This document shows, in pieces, positions 30,011-43,308 of a DNA stretch of 64,000 nucleotides. The stretch is from Quillaja saponaria (Eukaryota > Streptophyta > Magnoliopsida > Fabales > Quillajaceae), in the NCBI GenBank assembly GCA_029379385.1, contig CM055607.1, positions 9,052,001 through 9,116,000 on the forward strand, in the 5' to 3' direction. Below the pieces are notes generated by a model, which saw only the letters and a program-made list of their open reading frames with translations, ran no database searches and had not been told where the DNA came from. Each line of letters opens with the position of its first letter. The stretch's first letter is position 1. The translations under genes and the position numbers were made by a program.

Positions 30011-30393
30011 TGTAAGCTTTAAAGCCTTTTTATTAAAACTTAATTTTGTCCAGTGCACCAAGATGAAGTGATGCAAGATTGCACAATGCCACAATCATTA
30101 TCTATATATAAAAAAACACGTCTTAACAACACCCAGCTGGCAGCAACAATAAACATTGCAAACTAGTCCTGTAGAGTCAAGAATGACAGTTCAATCAAAC
30201 CGCTTGCTTCTGTAAAATAACTAACCAAACAATCAGAAAAAAAGCTCGTATGCCTTCTAATAATCCTTGATTCCTAGTCATAAAAAATTATGTTTAAGTC
30301 TTAACTCACTGCAAGCCAAAAGATAAGATAAAATTCCAACCCAGCATATGTCACTTACCTTCACATCTCCTGAGAGGCCTCAATATTTTTATT

Positions 30394-33300
30394 TCATTGT
30401 GGAGTTAACCTCCACACACGAACAAAGGCATCCTCCCCCGAGCTCACTAAACTGTACTCATCAGTGAAAGCTAATGCATAAACCCCACCTAAATGAGCAA
30501 CTCTTATGGTAATACGATTGGATACTGGTTTGTCAATTTCGTATATGATAATGCACGTGTCCAAAGACCCAGTTGCAACCATGCTGTTATCAAGAGACCA
30601 AGCAATGCAGTTTATCCGAGCAGTGTGGTACAACATGTTCTTAAGCTTCACCTGCAAGAGAATCAGTGGAAAGGTTAAGGAAACCAAATTGATACTGTCC
30701 TTTGTGATTTTTAGTAAGTCATAATACTCAGCACGAATATAATGGATCTGGAAGGGGGAGAGGGGGTAGTTCAAAACAGAAGATAAGAAAAGAGAGCACA
30801 ACTTTGTTTTGATATGCATGCAAATATTATGACTACTTAGTTAAACATTGTGGCGCGACATAGAATAGTTCATTATGGCTTGCTTGACTAGTCCTATGCT
30901 GGGCTGAAACCAAGGTAATTCATGATGCTTCAATTTTCCAAGATTTTGAAAATGAATTTAGAATTCTACTATCAAATCGCTAAGCAATTCATCTCTCATC
31001 AGATAAGTACCCAGATCCCGAAAAGTGCTGTTGTAGACTACATTACTTGGAAATGGGTATGAGATCTAATACTTGTACATGTCTCATGGTTAGACTCTGT
31101 TACTTTCAAAACTTTAATTGATTTTCCAATTTGATTTATCAGTGTTATAACCCATGTCCAAGTATCATTGATTGACACAGATTTCAGGGGAAACCAAAAA
31201 GATGCAGTAGCTAAAGTTGCAGATATGTTTCTGCCAGGGGTTTCAAGAGCCAAACTACCTCTCGGGAGGCACGGTCCCAGACAACAGCTTCTCGGTTGAG
31301 ATCACCTGACGCAAACATTGAAACATCCGGAGAGTAACGTATGACACTAATAGCACCTCGATGTTTCTGAAGGACTGCCTCTTCTGTAAGTGTATCACCA
31401 GAAATAGAATATATATGTAATTTACCATCCTGCCCACCAATAATGGCTTCACTTCCATCAGGGGAAATAGCAGATGCAGTCACAACAAACCCAAGATTAG
31501 TAGTTGACACAATTTTTGTTCCTCTTAGCATAACAACTCCCTGAGTCAATTGAAATCAGAGACAGTTCAGGGGAAAGGAGGGCAAGACACAAGTCCTTTG
31601 GTTGACTGCCTATATCAACAGAATCAGCATTTCCATAGTGATCCTCCTGTAAAGAAACTCTCCATACCTGTGTAGACAGACCAAAAAGTTTATAAGGATC
31701 TGTATTCAGGCCAAGATAATGAAATTGGAATTTTTATATATGAAATGCTATTTGCAATAGAATATTTCACAATATATTTAACTTGAATTCTTATCAAACC
31801 ACATTAGTAACCAGAATACAAGTGGGAAATGCCTTGAAATTTGCCTAATGTGCTCTTAGTCAGTTCCAAATAGTCTATTTTTAAATGGCTTTCTGCATAT
31901 TCAAATTCCATGATTTAGGTTCAATTGGAATATCTTTTTTTTGATATTTTTTCCATTGAACATTACAATCATTCAATCACCATATGATAGAATAATTGGT
32001 ATATGAAGTAAATTATACCCATAGAGAAGGCCCTCACAATACCATTTGACTTAACTGCTAAATACTGAAATGGTTCCACTCACCTGACATTCCTACTGCT
32101 CCCACCACTCTTCCAGTCAAACCTCAAAAAATAGTCAGTCATAGATTATCGTAGAAGGTCCAAGTATATATTCTTTCAGATGATTTTGACAAGTTATTAA
32201 GCATCTCAAACTATAGTTTTTTTTTTCTGTACATCTGTTAAGCTTAATCCCATACATGGGCCCATTTCCTAACAAGTTAAGTTTTTCAGACAAATGGTTT
32301 CCTGACTTACTAACAAAGCATGGCTGTCAAGGTCTTAAGATCTCAAATAATCAATACTTACACCAGTATTATGTCTTTTCAGTAATTTTATTTCTGCTTC
32401 ATTTAATTTGTGGTCCACTAGCAAGCGCATACAAAGAACCATATGAAAGGGGGAGTGTTAGTTTGTTAAGATTGACATACATAGTTGAGTCAACTTTCCT
32501 AACAGCCAAGCTAAACTTCTACAGGTAATTCAACAATTAACAAATGAAAAAGGTAATCAAATTGATGCCACTTGGCGAGCTCAAAAATAACTGTTAAACA
32601 AGACTATAGCATCACTGACAGTGCAAAAGAAATGATATTCTGTTATTTTATTTTTCCGAAGCCAGCTTATAGAGTTTACAAAAGTGAGGAAACAAAAATA
32701 TATTCACGATAAACCTTTAATTCCTATTTTCCATTTTCTTGGTCCCCATTTCTAAGATTAAAAACAAGTAGATCATAATAGAGCATCCTAATCACAAAGG
32801 TAGTGCATTCTGGAGTTTGGACAAAGATTATTCTGAAAAAGAGAAATTTCATTTTACCTTTTACAGAATATAATTTTGCTAGTTCAAAGCGCATCCAAAT
32901 ATATCAAAATTTTAGAGATTACAAAACAAGAGTTTTTCCCAAACCTTTTTATTTGATAAATTGATAATAGACCAGTCATGATGTTGTTTCACGCATGATG
33001 TCAGTGTCTCATAAACACATCCATCACAATAAAATAAAACAATGACTAAAAACGCATATGCAGTGCACATTTTGTTTCAAAACTAAATTTTAATTCAGAA
33101 AAATGACAAACATAAACGCGTAGATCATCAACAGTATATGCAGAGAATATAGTAAAAATGTCACCTTATTATCGAATCCAGATGCAACAAATTCTTCTTC
33201 AGCAGCTGCTACGCATTTGATTTGAGAACTCTCCTTTCTTGGTAATTTACCACTATATCCAATGCCTTGGATCCATTTTATAATCAAACCATCATAACTG

Positions 33301-36300
33301 CTAGACAGAATAACTCTTGGATTACCATTAAGAACAGCTAATGAAGTCACATTTTTCATGTGCCCAGATATTGAAAGTGGGGCTTTATCAAGATCACTTG
33401 CTGAGAATATACTTGTTGTTCCACCAAGAGAAACAGTGACAAGATGATCGTTCAGCCAGAGACAACCAACTAGCATGTCTTCAACTCCACCTGAGCCAGG
33501 ACAAGTCAATGTTCTCTTTAACTTTCCGTTATTGTCCTCAGATATCTCCCATACTTTTGCTGACTTGTCAGCTGACACAGTCAGCACCTAAAGATAGAAT
33601 AGAACTCTCAGTGCTTTAATATGCAAAACATACTAGATTGGAGAAGGAATGAAATGGATAGAATATAGAAAGAAGGGACAGCAAAGAGAACTGACAAAAA
33701 AACAAAAACAACAAATTTGGATATCACTGATATCCTACTACTTTAACTATATAACCTGTAGTAAAATAGCACATAATTTCGAAACAAAATTTCTTTCAAT
33801 TTCTAGATTAATTCTCAAGGTAGTTAATAATCAAGGATAAGCTCTGGCGTTGTACTCCTTTGAAACAAAGAGTTTGGTATTGATAATCCATATGTAATAT
33901 AAACTGTATGCCAATATGCAACCATCAATATAAATATTGCAATCTGTATACCTTGCCACAACGATTAAGTTATATTGATAAATCTATTAAAGTCTAAGAG
34001 AAACAACAGCGCTATGCTCACTTCTTTGCCATCAGGACTCCAGCTAACAGCATAAATACTGCCAGTGTGAGCACCTTCAGATGACAGCTCTCCGATCTTC
34101 TCTCCAATTTTTCCATCATATATAATGCCCTTTTTATCAGAGCTCACACTGATAAACTTGCTGCCATCTGGAGAGTACCTTATACAATTTACAAAATTTG
34201 CATGATCCCTGCACACCAATAAACAAAACCCTTTTTTGAGAACAGTAACTCCCTTATGTGAGACCAGTAACTTGGTATTGCATCAAAATAATGCAAAACA
34301 ATAGAAATGAATGTCATGAGAAATGGGTCCGTGGGTATTCCATCAAAATAAATGCTAAACAATAAAAATGGTCCATGGGACACTCAAATTCTTGATCTGT
34401 CTACAGAGTTTGGCAATGGATGATCAGAAACCTAGGATGACAGGTGCTATTAAAAACCAATATCAAAAAAAATAAAAATGGCATGGACATGGCTGAAGGA
34501 AGCACCATATATACAACAGTCTTCTAACAGCACTTTGTTTTTAAAGATTTGGTTTTTCATTTTCTTCCCCATCTAAGAAGATGCTATCAATATGTTACAT
34601 ACATACAAGATCATGGTTACAAAATGAGATATTGGAAGCCAGGCTCCACATAAAAAATTATTGCAAATAAAAAAGTGCTTTTGACACATTTTCTCATAAA
34701 CCATTTTCTGCCATTCAAAAGGCATGGGATACACTGAGGATCATTTACAATAAAAGTCAGAGCTAACCAAGTATTTGACAGACCTAGATTCATAAGGGTG
34801 TACTTGTGCTCTCTAGAAGGATGTAAAGTTTCCATGGATTGTTGAACTATAGACTCTGTTGGAAGAACTTCAACAATAATACACTTCAAACCTTACTTCC
34901 TTTTGTGTATAGACTGACAGGTAAATGGCATTGGCAAGCCAAAAGCAATAAGTGCTCATAGAAAACAGTCCATATATAAAGATTTTCTAAAGCCAAGAAG
35001 CGGAAGACACTTTATCAGAGTAATTATCACGATACTATTAAACTCAATTCAACATACCTGTGAGATAGCTTAAATTTAAATGGTGGTCCTTCGTAAAAAT
35101 TCACCAGAAAATCCTCTCCTGATGTTGCAATACGGAAAGGTCTTGTTGGCTTATATGTACAACTTAAAACCCGCTTTGAATGGCCATCAAAATCGCCCAC
35201 GTTCGTTCCCGAATCCCACCTGTTCACCATGTGTTCATAGAAGATTACTTGACATGCCAACATTACATAGAAGCAGAAATAGCAAAGCACACGCCACTGT
35301 AATAGCAGTATTTCACAAAACAACCCAACTTCTTAAAGTCTATGCTACCCAATTGAGATCCCTTACATGAAGACCACAAAGCCCACAACAGGTTCGACAA
35401 GTAAGAATGTCAGTGTGAAATGTCAGCAGTTCATGCAACTGTAAAATTCCAAACTTCTTTAATATGTATTGTGCAGGGAAGTCTTTCATATCTTCCCTAT
35501 CAATTTTGTACTATCAATTTTTGGTAGCATTATTTTACTAACTCTATCCTATTCTCTAGCAGATATTTACTGATTCAAATGGATTATGAACATAACATAA
35601 TATGAACAATTAGAATGGACAACAAGACAGAATTTTTAAGCATTTTTAGGTAGTAGAACTATCATCATAAAACCAATTCTGCCAAGAAAAGTAAATATAT
35701 AAATCTAGATCCAATTTGGTACTAGGAACAAAACACTAATGTCTTCTAACATCAATGACAGAAAAGCAACATTTCTAAATATGTTCCATTAATGTTTTTA
35801 TAGACAATTTCCATAGATTAGGTCCTCTATTGAGCAGTTTAATATTTATTTCTTATTAAGTCCACCGTTGATACTTAGCAGATTCTCATTTCCAATTCTT
35901 TCCTGATGTTCTTAGTATCCAAACAGAAGCAAGAAATATGAAAAAACCACACTTACATGAAAGTGCGGACAAAAGACTTCCCTTTCCCTTCACCACAAGC
36001 CACGATTCTCAAGCCATCAGGCGACCACTGCAAGTCGTCGATCCGACCCGACAACACCCTGAACTCATTCTTCAAAACGAAACCATTGTGAGTACCCCAA
36101 ATCCTCATTGTTCCAGAAACATCAGCGGACGCGATCCACTCGCCATTAGGTGAGAATCGAGCTACGGTGGCCGGGTATGCATGCTCCGCATAGACTGAAA
36201 CTTGGAGTGGGTTATCGAGGTTCATAATGACAACCGATCTGCCATTCGTATAAATAATGGAATTGGATTTGGAATCCCCGGAAATTAGAATTCCACGTCC

Positions 36301-36348
36301 TCGCTCCGCAGAAGGGACGCAGGCATAGGTCTCTACAAGCTGTGACAT
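30394..36348 (-). CDS. AIP1: Actin-interacting protein 1 (WD40 repeat protein)
   Basis: AIP1 works with ADF/cofilin to disassemble actin filaments in the cytoplasm; this is family knowledge. Six exons: 36348-35957, 35219-35058, 34208-34022, 33587-33165, 31667-31259, 30651-30394. The start reads [22 protein letters not shown]-type blades are visible throughout: [94 protein letters not shown] and [14 protein letters not shown]. The corrected length is 609 residues, matching plant AIP1 as I remember it. Exon 5 is 409 bases where phase requires 408: one extra base near 31538, between SIDSG and [10 protein letters not shown]. As written, translation would fail there. Everything else is intact, so an assembly error is the likely cause. 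The intron at 31668-33164 is about 1.5 kb and I see no insertion in it. Confidence 0.9.
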
Positions 36349-38440
36349 TTTCTTTGTTTTTCTGGATTTGGGTGTGATTGTGAGCGGATTACAAGCAAAG
36401 ATGGGATTTTGGGGAAGGGGAAAGCTGAATGGGTGATGAGAAAAGAGTGGGCAATTTCAAAGTTTTGGTTTTTATATGTTGTCTTTGTGTTAGCAGGGTT
36501 GTTGTCTTGTGTAGAATGTGCAGCGCACAAGTGGAAATGATAATTGTTGATTAGGATTCATGACTCAGCAATGGAACTACGGAAATGTTCTTGTTCTTTT
36601 TTTCTTTCCTTTTTTAATAGGAATAGATCAAATTTTAATTGAGCACAATTGAAAAAAAAATCAAAAAATTGTTATTGACAGAGAGAAATTGAAGAATAAG
36701 AATTATCTTGATTGTAAATCTATACTCTAAGTATTATCTGAACTAAATAAAACTGGATAAATGGAACAAAGAAATGATATTAAAAAAATATTTTATGAAA
36801 TAAATTTGACAATTAAGTGCTAATTTAGCTTGCCATTTGTACAATAGTATTTTTCAAAATTAACTTTATCAAAAATATTATTAGATAATTGATTTTGACA
36901 GCCAAACTAATACGATTTACATTTGAGCAACCAAAATAAGCCAAATCCCAATATAATAACTGCTGTCCTTTCCACTTAAAAGGATTGTGTGGAAGCAGTG
37001 TTAGTGTCCCATCATAGTAATAGATGAAAAATTCTAGGCATTCATTTATCTTCTCCCATCAGTCCAAACAAGATCATCAATGATAATTCAAAAAGTAAAA
37101 AAGATCATAGAAATTTGAGAAAGGGACTCTGTCCTCATATAATTTTCTCGAGTATTTTGATTGAAAGCAACCAGTTAAGAAAAATAAGAGGAATAATAGA
37201 GAAGCTCAGGATGTGGGGATGGGACGTGAATGGCAATACGTTTTCAAGACCATAACAAAAAATTTCATTCACAAATAAAAGAAACAACTATGGGGTCATA
37301 TATTCCATCTAAGCCGCCCTAATTCAGATTTACATGACAAACAAGATCCAAGACCCCGCTAGTAGGGAGATAACCATGACTGTGCCACTGCCTTTTCGTT
37401 TATTTCTTTATGAAATATCCTTCTTTAGTTGTCATGTTTCTCAGCTGCACCATAGTCCATAAGAAAGAAGACTTTTATCTGTTTTTCTTTCCCTTCCAAA
37501 TCTAGAACAATAGCAAGTTTCTGCATCAAAGAGCTGCCAACAAAATTCATGTAAGAAATTCAGCAGAGTAGCTGAAAAAAAAAAGAAAAAAAAACGATAA
37601 TCATGTTCACAAAGTTTCTTCGTTGAAGAATTGCAACTTAAGTTAAAACATTAAAGCTCCAGCATTATGGGTTGTAAGCCTTATAATTAAGCGGTACAAC
37701 TGAAAACTTACGTGAAATTTGTGTCAATTTTGAGTTAACAATGGCAAATAAACAGCCAGCCCAATATACCAAGCGCGGTGGAAGAATCATATTAAGGCAT
37801 CCTAAATTTTGCTCAAATGCAGTATACTTGCAGGTCTATGAAACCTTTTTTTAGAAAAACTTCAGTACGGGGAAAACAGTGTCAAGAAACATTTGTTTTA
37901 ATTAGGCACCTAAAAGTACGTGCATGTATGTAGTTAAGCTTAGAATTGAAATGGGCTCAAAAGATTCAGTCAGTAGACTCAGTACAATGTCTTGGGATTT
38001 TTATGGCAGCATTTGTTTACGGACTTTTAGATAAGTAAAGATTTAAGGCAAGTGACAGGTATGCATAGAACAATTTGTAACTTCATAGTGTGTTTGTTGT
38101 GTGATAATTTGGATGACTTCTGGCAAGAATCAGAAGAACTGGGCAACAGTTAAAGATTCTGAAGCAACAATGACAAGGGAAGTTAAACAGGACTACAAAA
38201 CAGTAGGGTAGTGTAGTATAAGAAATATGATAGCAGTGTGAATACTCAAGAAAGTAACTTGGAAACAAGCAAGCTGATCATACAATATGACAAACACATC
38301 ATCTTAAAATATATAAAGGATGTGTGGTCTTTGCATGGTCTAACTTTTCCAACCAAAAGAAAATAGCCATTACAGTATCGCCAAAGAAATAAGAAAAACA
38401 AAATAAATATTAGGAATACTAGTATTTCGCCTTAATATAT
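36349..38440. other. Intergenic DNA with one short unidentified frame
   Basis: It includes the AIP1 promoter, next to 36349, which has no obvious TATA box, and otherwise AT-rich sequence. The only protein-like piece is the 41-codon frame at 37425-37550. Confidence 0.5.
37425..37550 (-). CDS. Short coding-like frame, possible 3'-terminal exon, unknown
   Basis: A 41-residue frame on the minus strand begins MNFVGSSLMQKLAIVLDLEG and ends IKVFFLMDYGAAEKHDN before TAA. Internal AG dinucleotides just upstream of CTCTTTGAT and AAACTTGCT could be splice acceptors, so it may be the last exon of a gene whose other exons I cannot find. The composition is balanced and unlike the flanks. I do not recognise it. 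Confidence 0.3.
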   Translation of the reverse strand: MNFVGSSLMQKLAIVLDLEGKEKQIKVFFLMDYGAAEKHDN

Positions 38441-38446
38441 TATTTA

Positions 38447-38640
38447 ATTAGACCTCTATGCATCATCCCAGAAAGAAGCTTCTCTACCTTATAAGTTATA
38501 ATTCTCATTTTGTTCTAGAGGAGCTTAGAGTTATACATTTGTTTCATAAATTACAGCATCAGGTTGGCAACACATTGTCTTCCATTTCTGGAAGCAACAT
38601 CATTGCTTCATCAAAAAGGAACAATGGCTTTTAACCTTGT
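38447..38640 (-). pseudogene. Degenerate PPR C-terminal fragment
   Basis: Plus-strand text such as GACCTCTATGCATCATC, TACAGCATCAGG and AGCAACATCATTGCTTCATC matches, with gaps, the last two repeats of the PPR genes at 39651 and 46521. No open frame remains. Confidence 0.65.
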
Positions 38641-38644
38641 TAAA

Positions 38645-38860
38645 TCATTTTGCTAGGCCTCTGGCTCTATCTATCATCTCAAGAAGAAGCTGTGATTCTC
38701 ATTTCTTTGTAGGAGAACTTGAATAACTGTTTTCATTAGTTACAGCTTTAGGAGGGCAATGATTGTCTTTCAATTTCAAAAGCAAAGCCATGCCTCATCA
38801 AACAACCCCTCTTTACACAGTCCATTGATCATGATGGTATATGTCCAGAAAAGTGTTTTA
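38645..38860 (-). pseudogene. Second degenerate PPR C-terminal fragment
   Basis: It closely parallels 39640-39850: GCCTCTGGCTCTATCTATC, then GAAGCTGTGATTCTCATTTC and TTTACACAGTCCATTGATC all have counterparts in the PPR copy at 39651. Frames are broken. It is another partial copy of the PPR tail. Confidence 0.7.
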
Positions 38861-39479
38861 CATTTAGAGTTAAGCAAGTTGTCGGAAACTTTCCCTTACA
38901 ATAGACTATACTAAGAGAAAATAGAGTTAAGCAATATTTGTTTTAAATTAGGCACCACAAAAGTGTGTTGATATAAAGAAGTAAGCTTAACAGGGCTAAA
39001 AACATTCAATCAATACAATGTTACAGTATTTTTATGGTAGCCTCTGTACAGATTTATAGATAACTAGAGAGAATGTCAGTGACAGATATGCATAGAACAA
39101 CCACGTGACTTCCTACTTTGTTTGCTGTGTGATAATTGTCAAGCAAGAATCACAAGATTTGGGAAACAGTCGAAGGTTCTGAACTATCGATAAGCAACAG
39201 CAACAGGGAAGAGTTTAAGAGTTAAACAAGACTAGAAAACAGTAGGGTGGAAGAAAGATGGTAGCCATGTGAAGACTCAAGAAGTTAACCCGGAAACAAT
39301 AAAGCTAATCAAATAAGGTCAACAAACACATCACCTATTTGAAGATTCTAAAGGAACGAGTGAGGCCTTTGCATGGTTAAACTTTCCCAACCCTAAATAG
39401 CCATCACAGAATCTTTATAAACATTAAAGAATAATAGAACATTAACTCAAAAGGGGACACTGGCATCTTACCTTCTGTA

Positions 39480-39640
39480 TCATTTAATTTGACCTTTATC
39501 CGTCATCTCAACAAGAAGCTCCTCTGCCTTACGATGCTCATTTTGTTCAAGACGAGATCAGAGTCTCAGACATTTGTTTAAAAATGACAGCATCAGGGAG
39601 CAATTCTATAGCTTCCATCAAAAGGAGTAATAATGTCTCA
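39480..39640 (-). pseudogene. Third degenerate PPR C-terminal fragment
   Basis: It lies directly after the stop of the PPR copy at 39651-41240. GACCTTTATCCGTCATCTC, GACAGCATCAGGGAGCAAT and TCCATCAAAAGGAG correspond to the tail of the intact PPR gene. It is short and frame-broken. Confidence 0.6.
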
Positions 39641-39650
39641 CCCTATTATG

Positions 39651-41240
39651 TCACTCTGCTAGACCTATATCTGTCATATCATGGAGAAGCTGCTCGGGTT
39701 TATGATTCTCATTTCTTTGCAGGAGAGCTCGAATAATAGTTTCAAAAGTTACACCATCTGGAGGACAATCACTTTCTTTCATTTTCAAAAGCAACGCCAT
39801 GGCCTCATCAAACAAACCATCTTTACACAGCCCATTGATCATGATGGTAGTCCAGACATCTGGAGCATAACCTTTGATGGAAAGAAGCTGGGAAATCTCC
39901 TGTGCAGTCTTGAGTTTACCAGCTTTGCACAGACCATCAATTAGAGTCCTGTACGTGAATATATCAGGCACAATTCCATCATCAAGAATTGTTTGAATTA
40001 ATGTGATTGCCCTGTCGAGATGCTGACTTTTGCATAGTGCATGTGACAGGACATTGTAAGTAATCAAATCGGGAGGATTGCCGCTGCAGTGCATCTCATC
40101 AAGTAGCTGTTGCGCATCAGAAATTCTCTCGGATTTGCACAAGCCATCCATAAGAGAATTGTAAGTTACAGTACTTGGAATCAATTTCTTGCGATGCATT
40201 TCCTTTAAGAGATCCATGGCTTTGTCTACGCTATTAATCTTGCAATATCCGTTAATCAAAATGTTATTACTCAGAACGTCAGGTGAAAAACCCATTTTCG
40301 ACTATGTCATTAAATATTTCTCTCCCTGTCAACATTACTGCTCAAAGAATATCCATCCATCAAAGCACTGTAAATGACAATATCAGGTTTGACACTTCTT
40401 TGGGTCATCATATCAATTAGATCTTCAGCTTCCAGAACCATCCCTTCTTTACGTAACGAATCTACCAGAACACTAAAGGTAATCACATCTAAGTTGATCT
40501 TTTTCTGCACCATTTCTTTCAGCAAACAAATAGCTTCCCTCCGTTGGCCCACATTACAGAATCCACGAATAAGAGATGTGTAAGTTATAACACTGGGTGA
40601 CATTCCCTTGTTATTCATTTCATATAACAAATTAAATGCCTCTGTTAAAAGCCCATCTTTAGACAGGGCATTGATGATTGAATTGTACATGATCCTATGA
40701 GGCTTCATATCTCCCATCTTTCGAAGCAATCTAGTAGCAGCACCTGTTTTTCCTGTTTTAGATAGCCCATTGATCAAAGTCCCATAAGTTATTTTATCTG
40801 GTTCATAACCAATCTTCACAATCTTTCCTACTAGAGAGAACACAAAGTCTACTCTATCTACATGGCAGTAACAATTGATCATGATGTTCATAGTGGGTAT
40901 CGAAGGAGAGATCCCAGTTCATTTGTCTACAAAGAGAGATCACAGTTCGATAATGTTTCATTTTCACTATTGCTCCTAATATCTTGTTAGTTTTCCTTAT
41001 AGACGGCGGATGACACCTATGGACTAATTGATTAAACGAAGCCAAGGCATCATCAATGCTATCGAACTCAGAAATTTTCTCAACGTTTCCAGGTCGGGAA
41101 TGACTACATAAACTTAGATTTTCAACATTTCGAAAAGCAACGAGAAAGATGGATTTATTAAGGAAGCAATGAACTTTCGGAATTGCATACCTTGCTGCCA
41201 ACTTCTTCACCTTCACCTTCCCCAGTGCCCGAGAAGACAA
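39651..41240 (-). pseudogene. Restorer-like P-class PPR gene, frameshifted copy (PPR-1)
   Basis: Three frames in series read as one PPR protein: 41240 to about 40890 (MSSRALGKVKVKKLAARYAI, a possible organelle-targeting start), 40891-40310, and 40295-39651, which ends at a normal C-terminus with DMTDIGLAE. Repeats such as VITYTSLIRGFCNVGQRREA and VTYNSLMDGLCKSERISDA identify the family. Breaks are a loss of about 5 bases near 40895, about 2 bases near 40320, and one extra T in a T run near 40292. Compared with the intact copy at 46521-48200, about one 35-residue unit is missing between PDKIT and YGTLINGL. The mixed deletions suggest a true pseudogene, though assembly error could account for some of it. 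Confidence 0.8.
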
Positions 41241-43308
41241 TAAGCTCTCATCTCAGACTCATTGGATTCCACATTTCCACAAAATGTTTTGTGATGGAAG
41301 CACACACACAAGGAGTAGAATGGAGAAGTTCAGAAGACAGAAATAGCGTCAAAGTTTTTTAAGGTTTTTTTTTCCTTCCTTTTAACATGTTTTATTTGAA
41401 TTAGCAAATATTTAATATAAAAATAAGAATATATTAATCACATCAAACCAAAATTATAATGATTTTCTCCCTCTAAATTCTTCTAATTTGATGAAATTAG
41501 AAAAATAAAATTTAAAGGGTACTTGCACTTTTTTCTCTTTTTCTCTTTTTCTCTTTTCTCTCTTCTCCTCCCATTTCTAACTTTAGGCAAGAATATTCCT
41601 CTCCTTTTTTCTTTTCTCTTCCCATGTCCTCAATCCAAACTACCCTATCCCTCATCCAAATAAAACCTAGGTAACAATGAGTACTACCCTACCCCTCATC
41701 CTAATAAACCCTAGGTAACAATATGAGTATTACTCTAAACAAAACAAAAATTGTATTTCAGTACTATTTCTAAAGAAAAAAATAATTACAAACCACCATA
41801 TTGTCAATAATCAAGAAGCTTACAGTTAGATTATTCTACTAACCACAACATTAAGGCTTTTTTCTTTTTGGGTCTTAGGATCAATGCAAATCACCTCCTT
41901 CATCTTTCATTCATAAACTTTCTTAAATGTGCTGGAATCATTAAGAGACATGCCCTGCACTTCACAGGCACAGAACTACCCACAAGCTAGCTGATGATAC
42001 TCCATTGATCATTCACACAAGTACAAATATACAAATATTACTTAAATCATGTACTTCAAATACAAGACGGTAGTTAGCTACCATATTCTCCGGCTTTAGA
42101 TTGATGGTGATGATAATATTGTAATTAAGTTGCATAAACTTTTTAATCTCTGAACCAATGGGTAAGGACAAAAAAAAAAAAAAAAAACAGAATTGTGCTT
42201 GAGTCTGAAGCTCCTTAATTGAACACAGGAAGCAGATTTGGACAAGGGGAACTTCAAGGAATCCAGGAAGCAGTTGGTCTGTGAACTTCCAGTTGACTTG
42301 TCACCTTATCAGTTTTCCTGATTCCCAGTGCAGAACTTATTGAGCATAGGCCATGTTCACTGCTGAAAATTGTGTTACTCTTCTAACCTACACTTGTAGA
42401 AAAGAATCACTGAAAACAGAATGATTTTCCATCAGCAGATTATTTGTCAGTATTTAAATATAACCACTTAAGAATAACATTACAAGAAGTACATCAACAA
42501 TTCAAGGTGATTTCATGGTAATATGCTTTCAAGATCATAATACAATTGAAGATGTTACTCAAACAACTTTAGAAGATAGATGTTACTTCCCTAAATGGTT
42601 CATTAACACCATTGAACTTATGTCAGGTCTTGTTTCAAGTCAGGAAGGGCTGCAAACAATACCCCAGCCAAACAGCTGGAAAAAATATATTGGTACATAA
42701 ACAGTGTTTCTTCATCAAACAATTACCAACATGAGACAAAACAACATGCTCCACATATGGACTGTAAGAATTATAATTACGCTTTACAATTAAACACTAG
42801 AAAATTCCATTTCTGATGTGCGTAGAAGACAGAAACTTTGAACAAAAGTACATGAGGAAAATCAATCTATCATACTTGGACATGGAATAGAGTTTAATGA
42901 AAGTTGTCTCAACTTTTACATCCAGGTTCTTACTGAGGAAGGTGCACAAGAAGGTAGTTCAATTTAAGGTATTCCCTTCAGATTCTCAAGTGCGCGCCAA
43001 GGCTGCAATGCATAATTAGGGGAAATGTTATAAGACTGGGTCACGAAGAAAAATACTTGAACGATGTGAACAAAGTTAACTAAGGAAAAGTACAAGAGTA
43101 AGTATTCAATTAAGACATTGTAGGGTACACTCCAAATGATAATGATACTTGTATACCTCCTAAGGCAGGGTAGGTCGTACACAGAAACCTCTTTTTTCAG
43201 ATTGATTTTTTCAAATTCTCAATGGAGTTGTGTATAGATTTGTATGGGTTACTTCTGAGGTTAGATAGGTGTAACAGAGGTCCACATAGAGCAACGCTTC
43301 ACCCCGCC
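41241..43308. other. Intergenic DNA upstream of PPR-1
   Basis: Non-coding as far as I can see. It holds pyrimidine-rich and AT-rich tracts, and an imperfect 43-bp direct repeat (CTACCCTAYCCCTCATCC...CTAGGTAACAAT) at about 41641-41725. Small frames near 42515 and 42964 show no protein similarity. Confidence 0.5.
41641..41725. repeat. Imperfect direct repeat, about 43-bp unit
   Basis: TACCCTATCCCTCATCC and CCTAGGTAACAAT at 41641-41678 recur as TACCCTACCCCTCATCC and CCTAGGTAACAAT starting at 41684. There are a few substitutions between copies. Confidence 0.75.
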
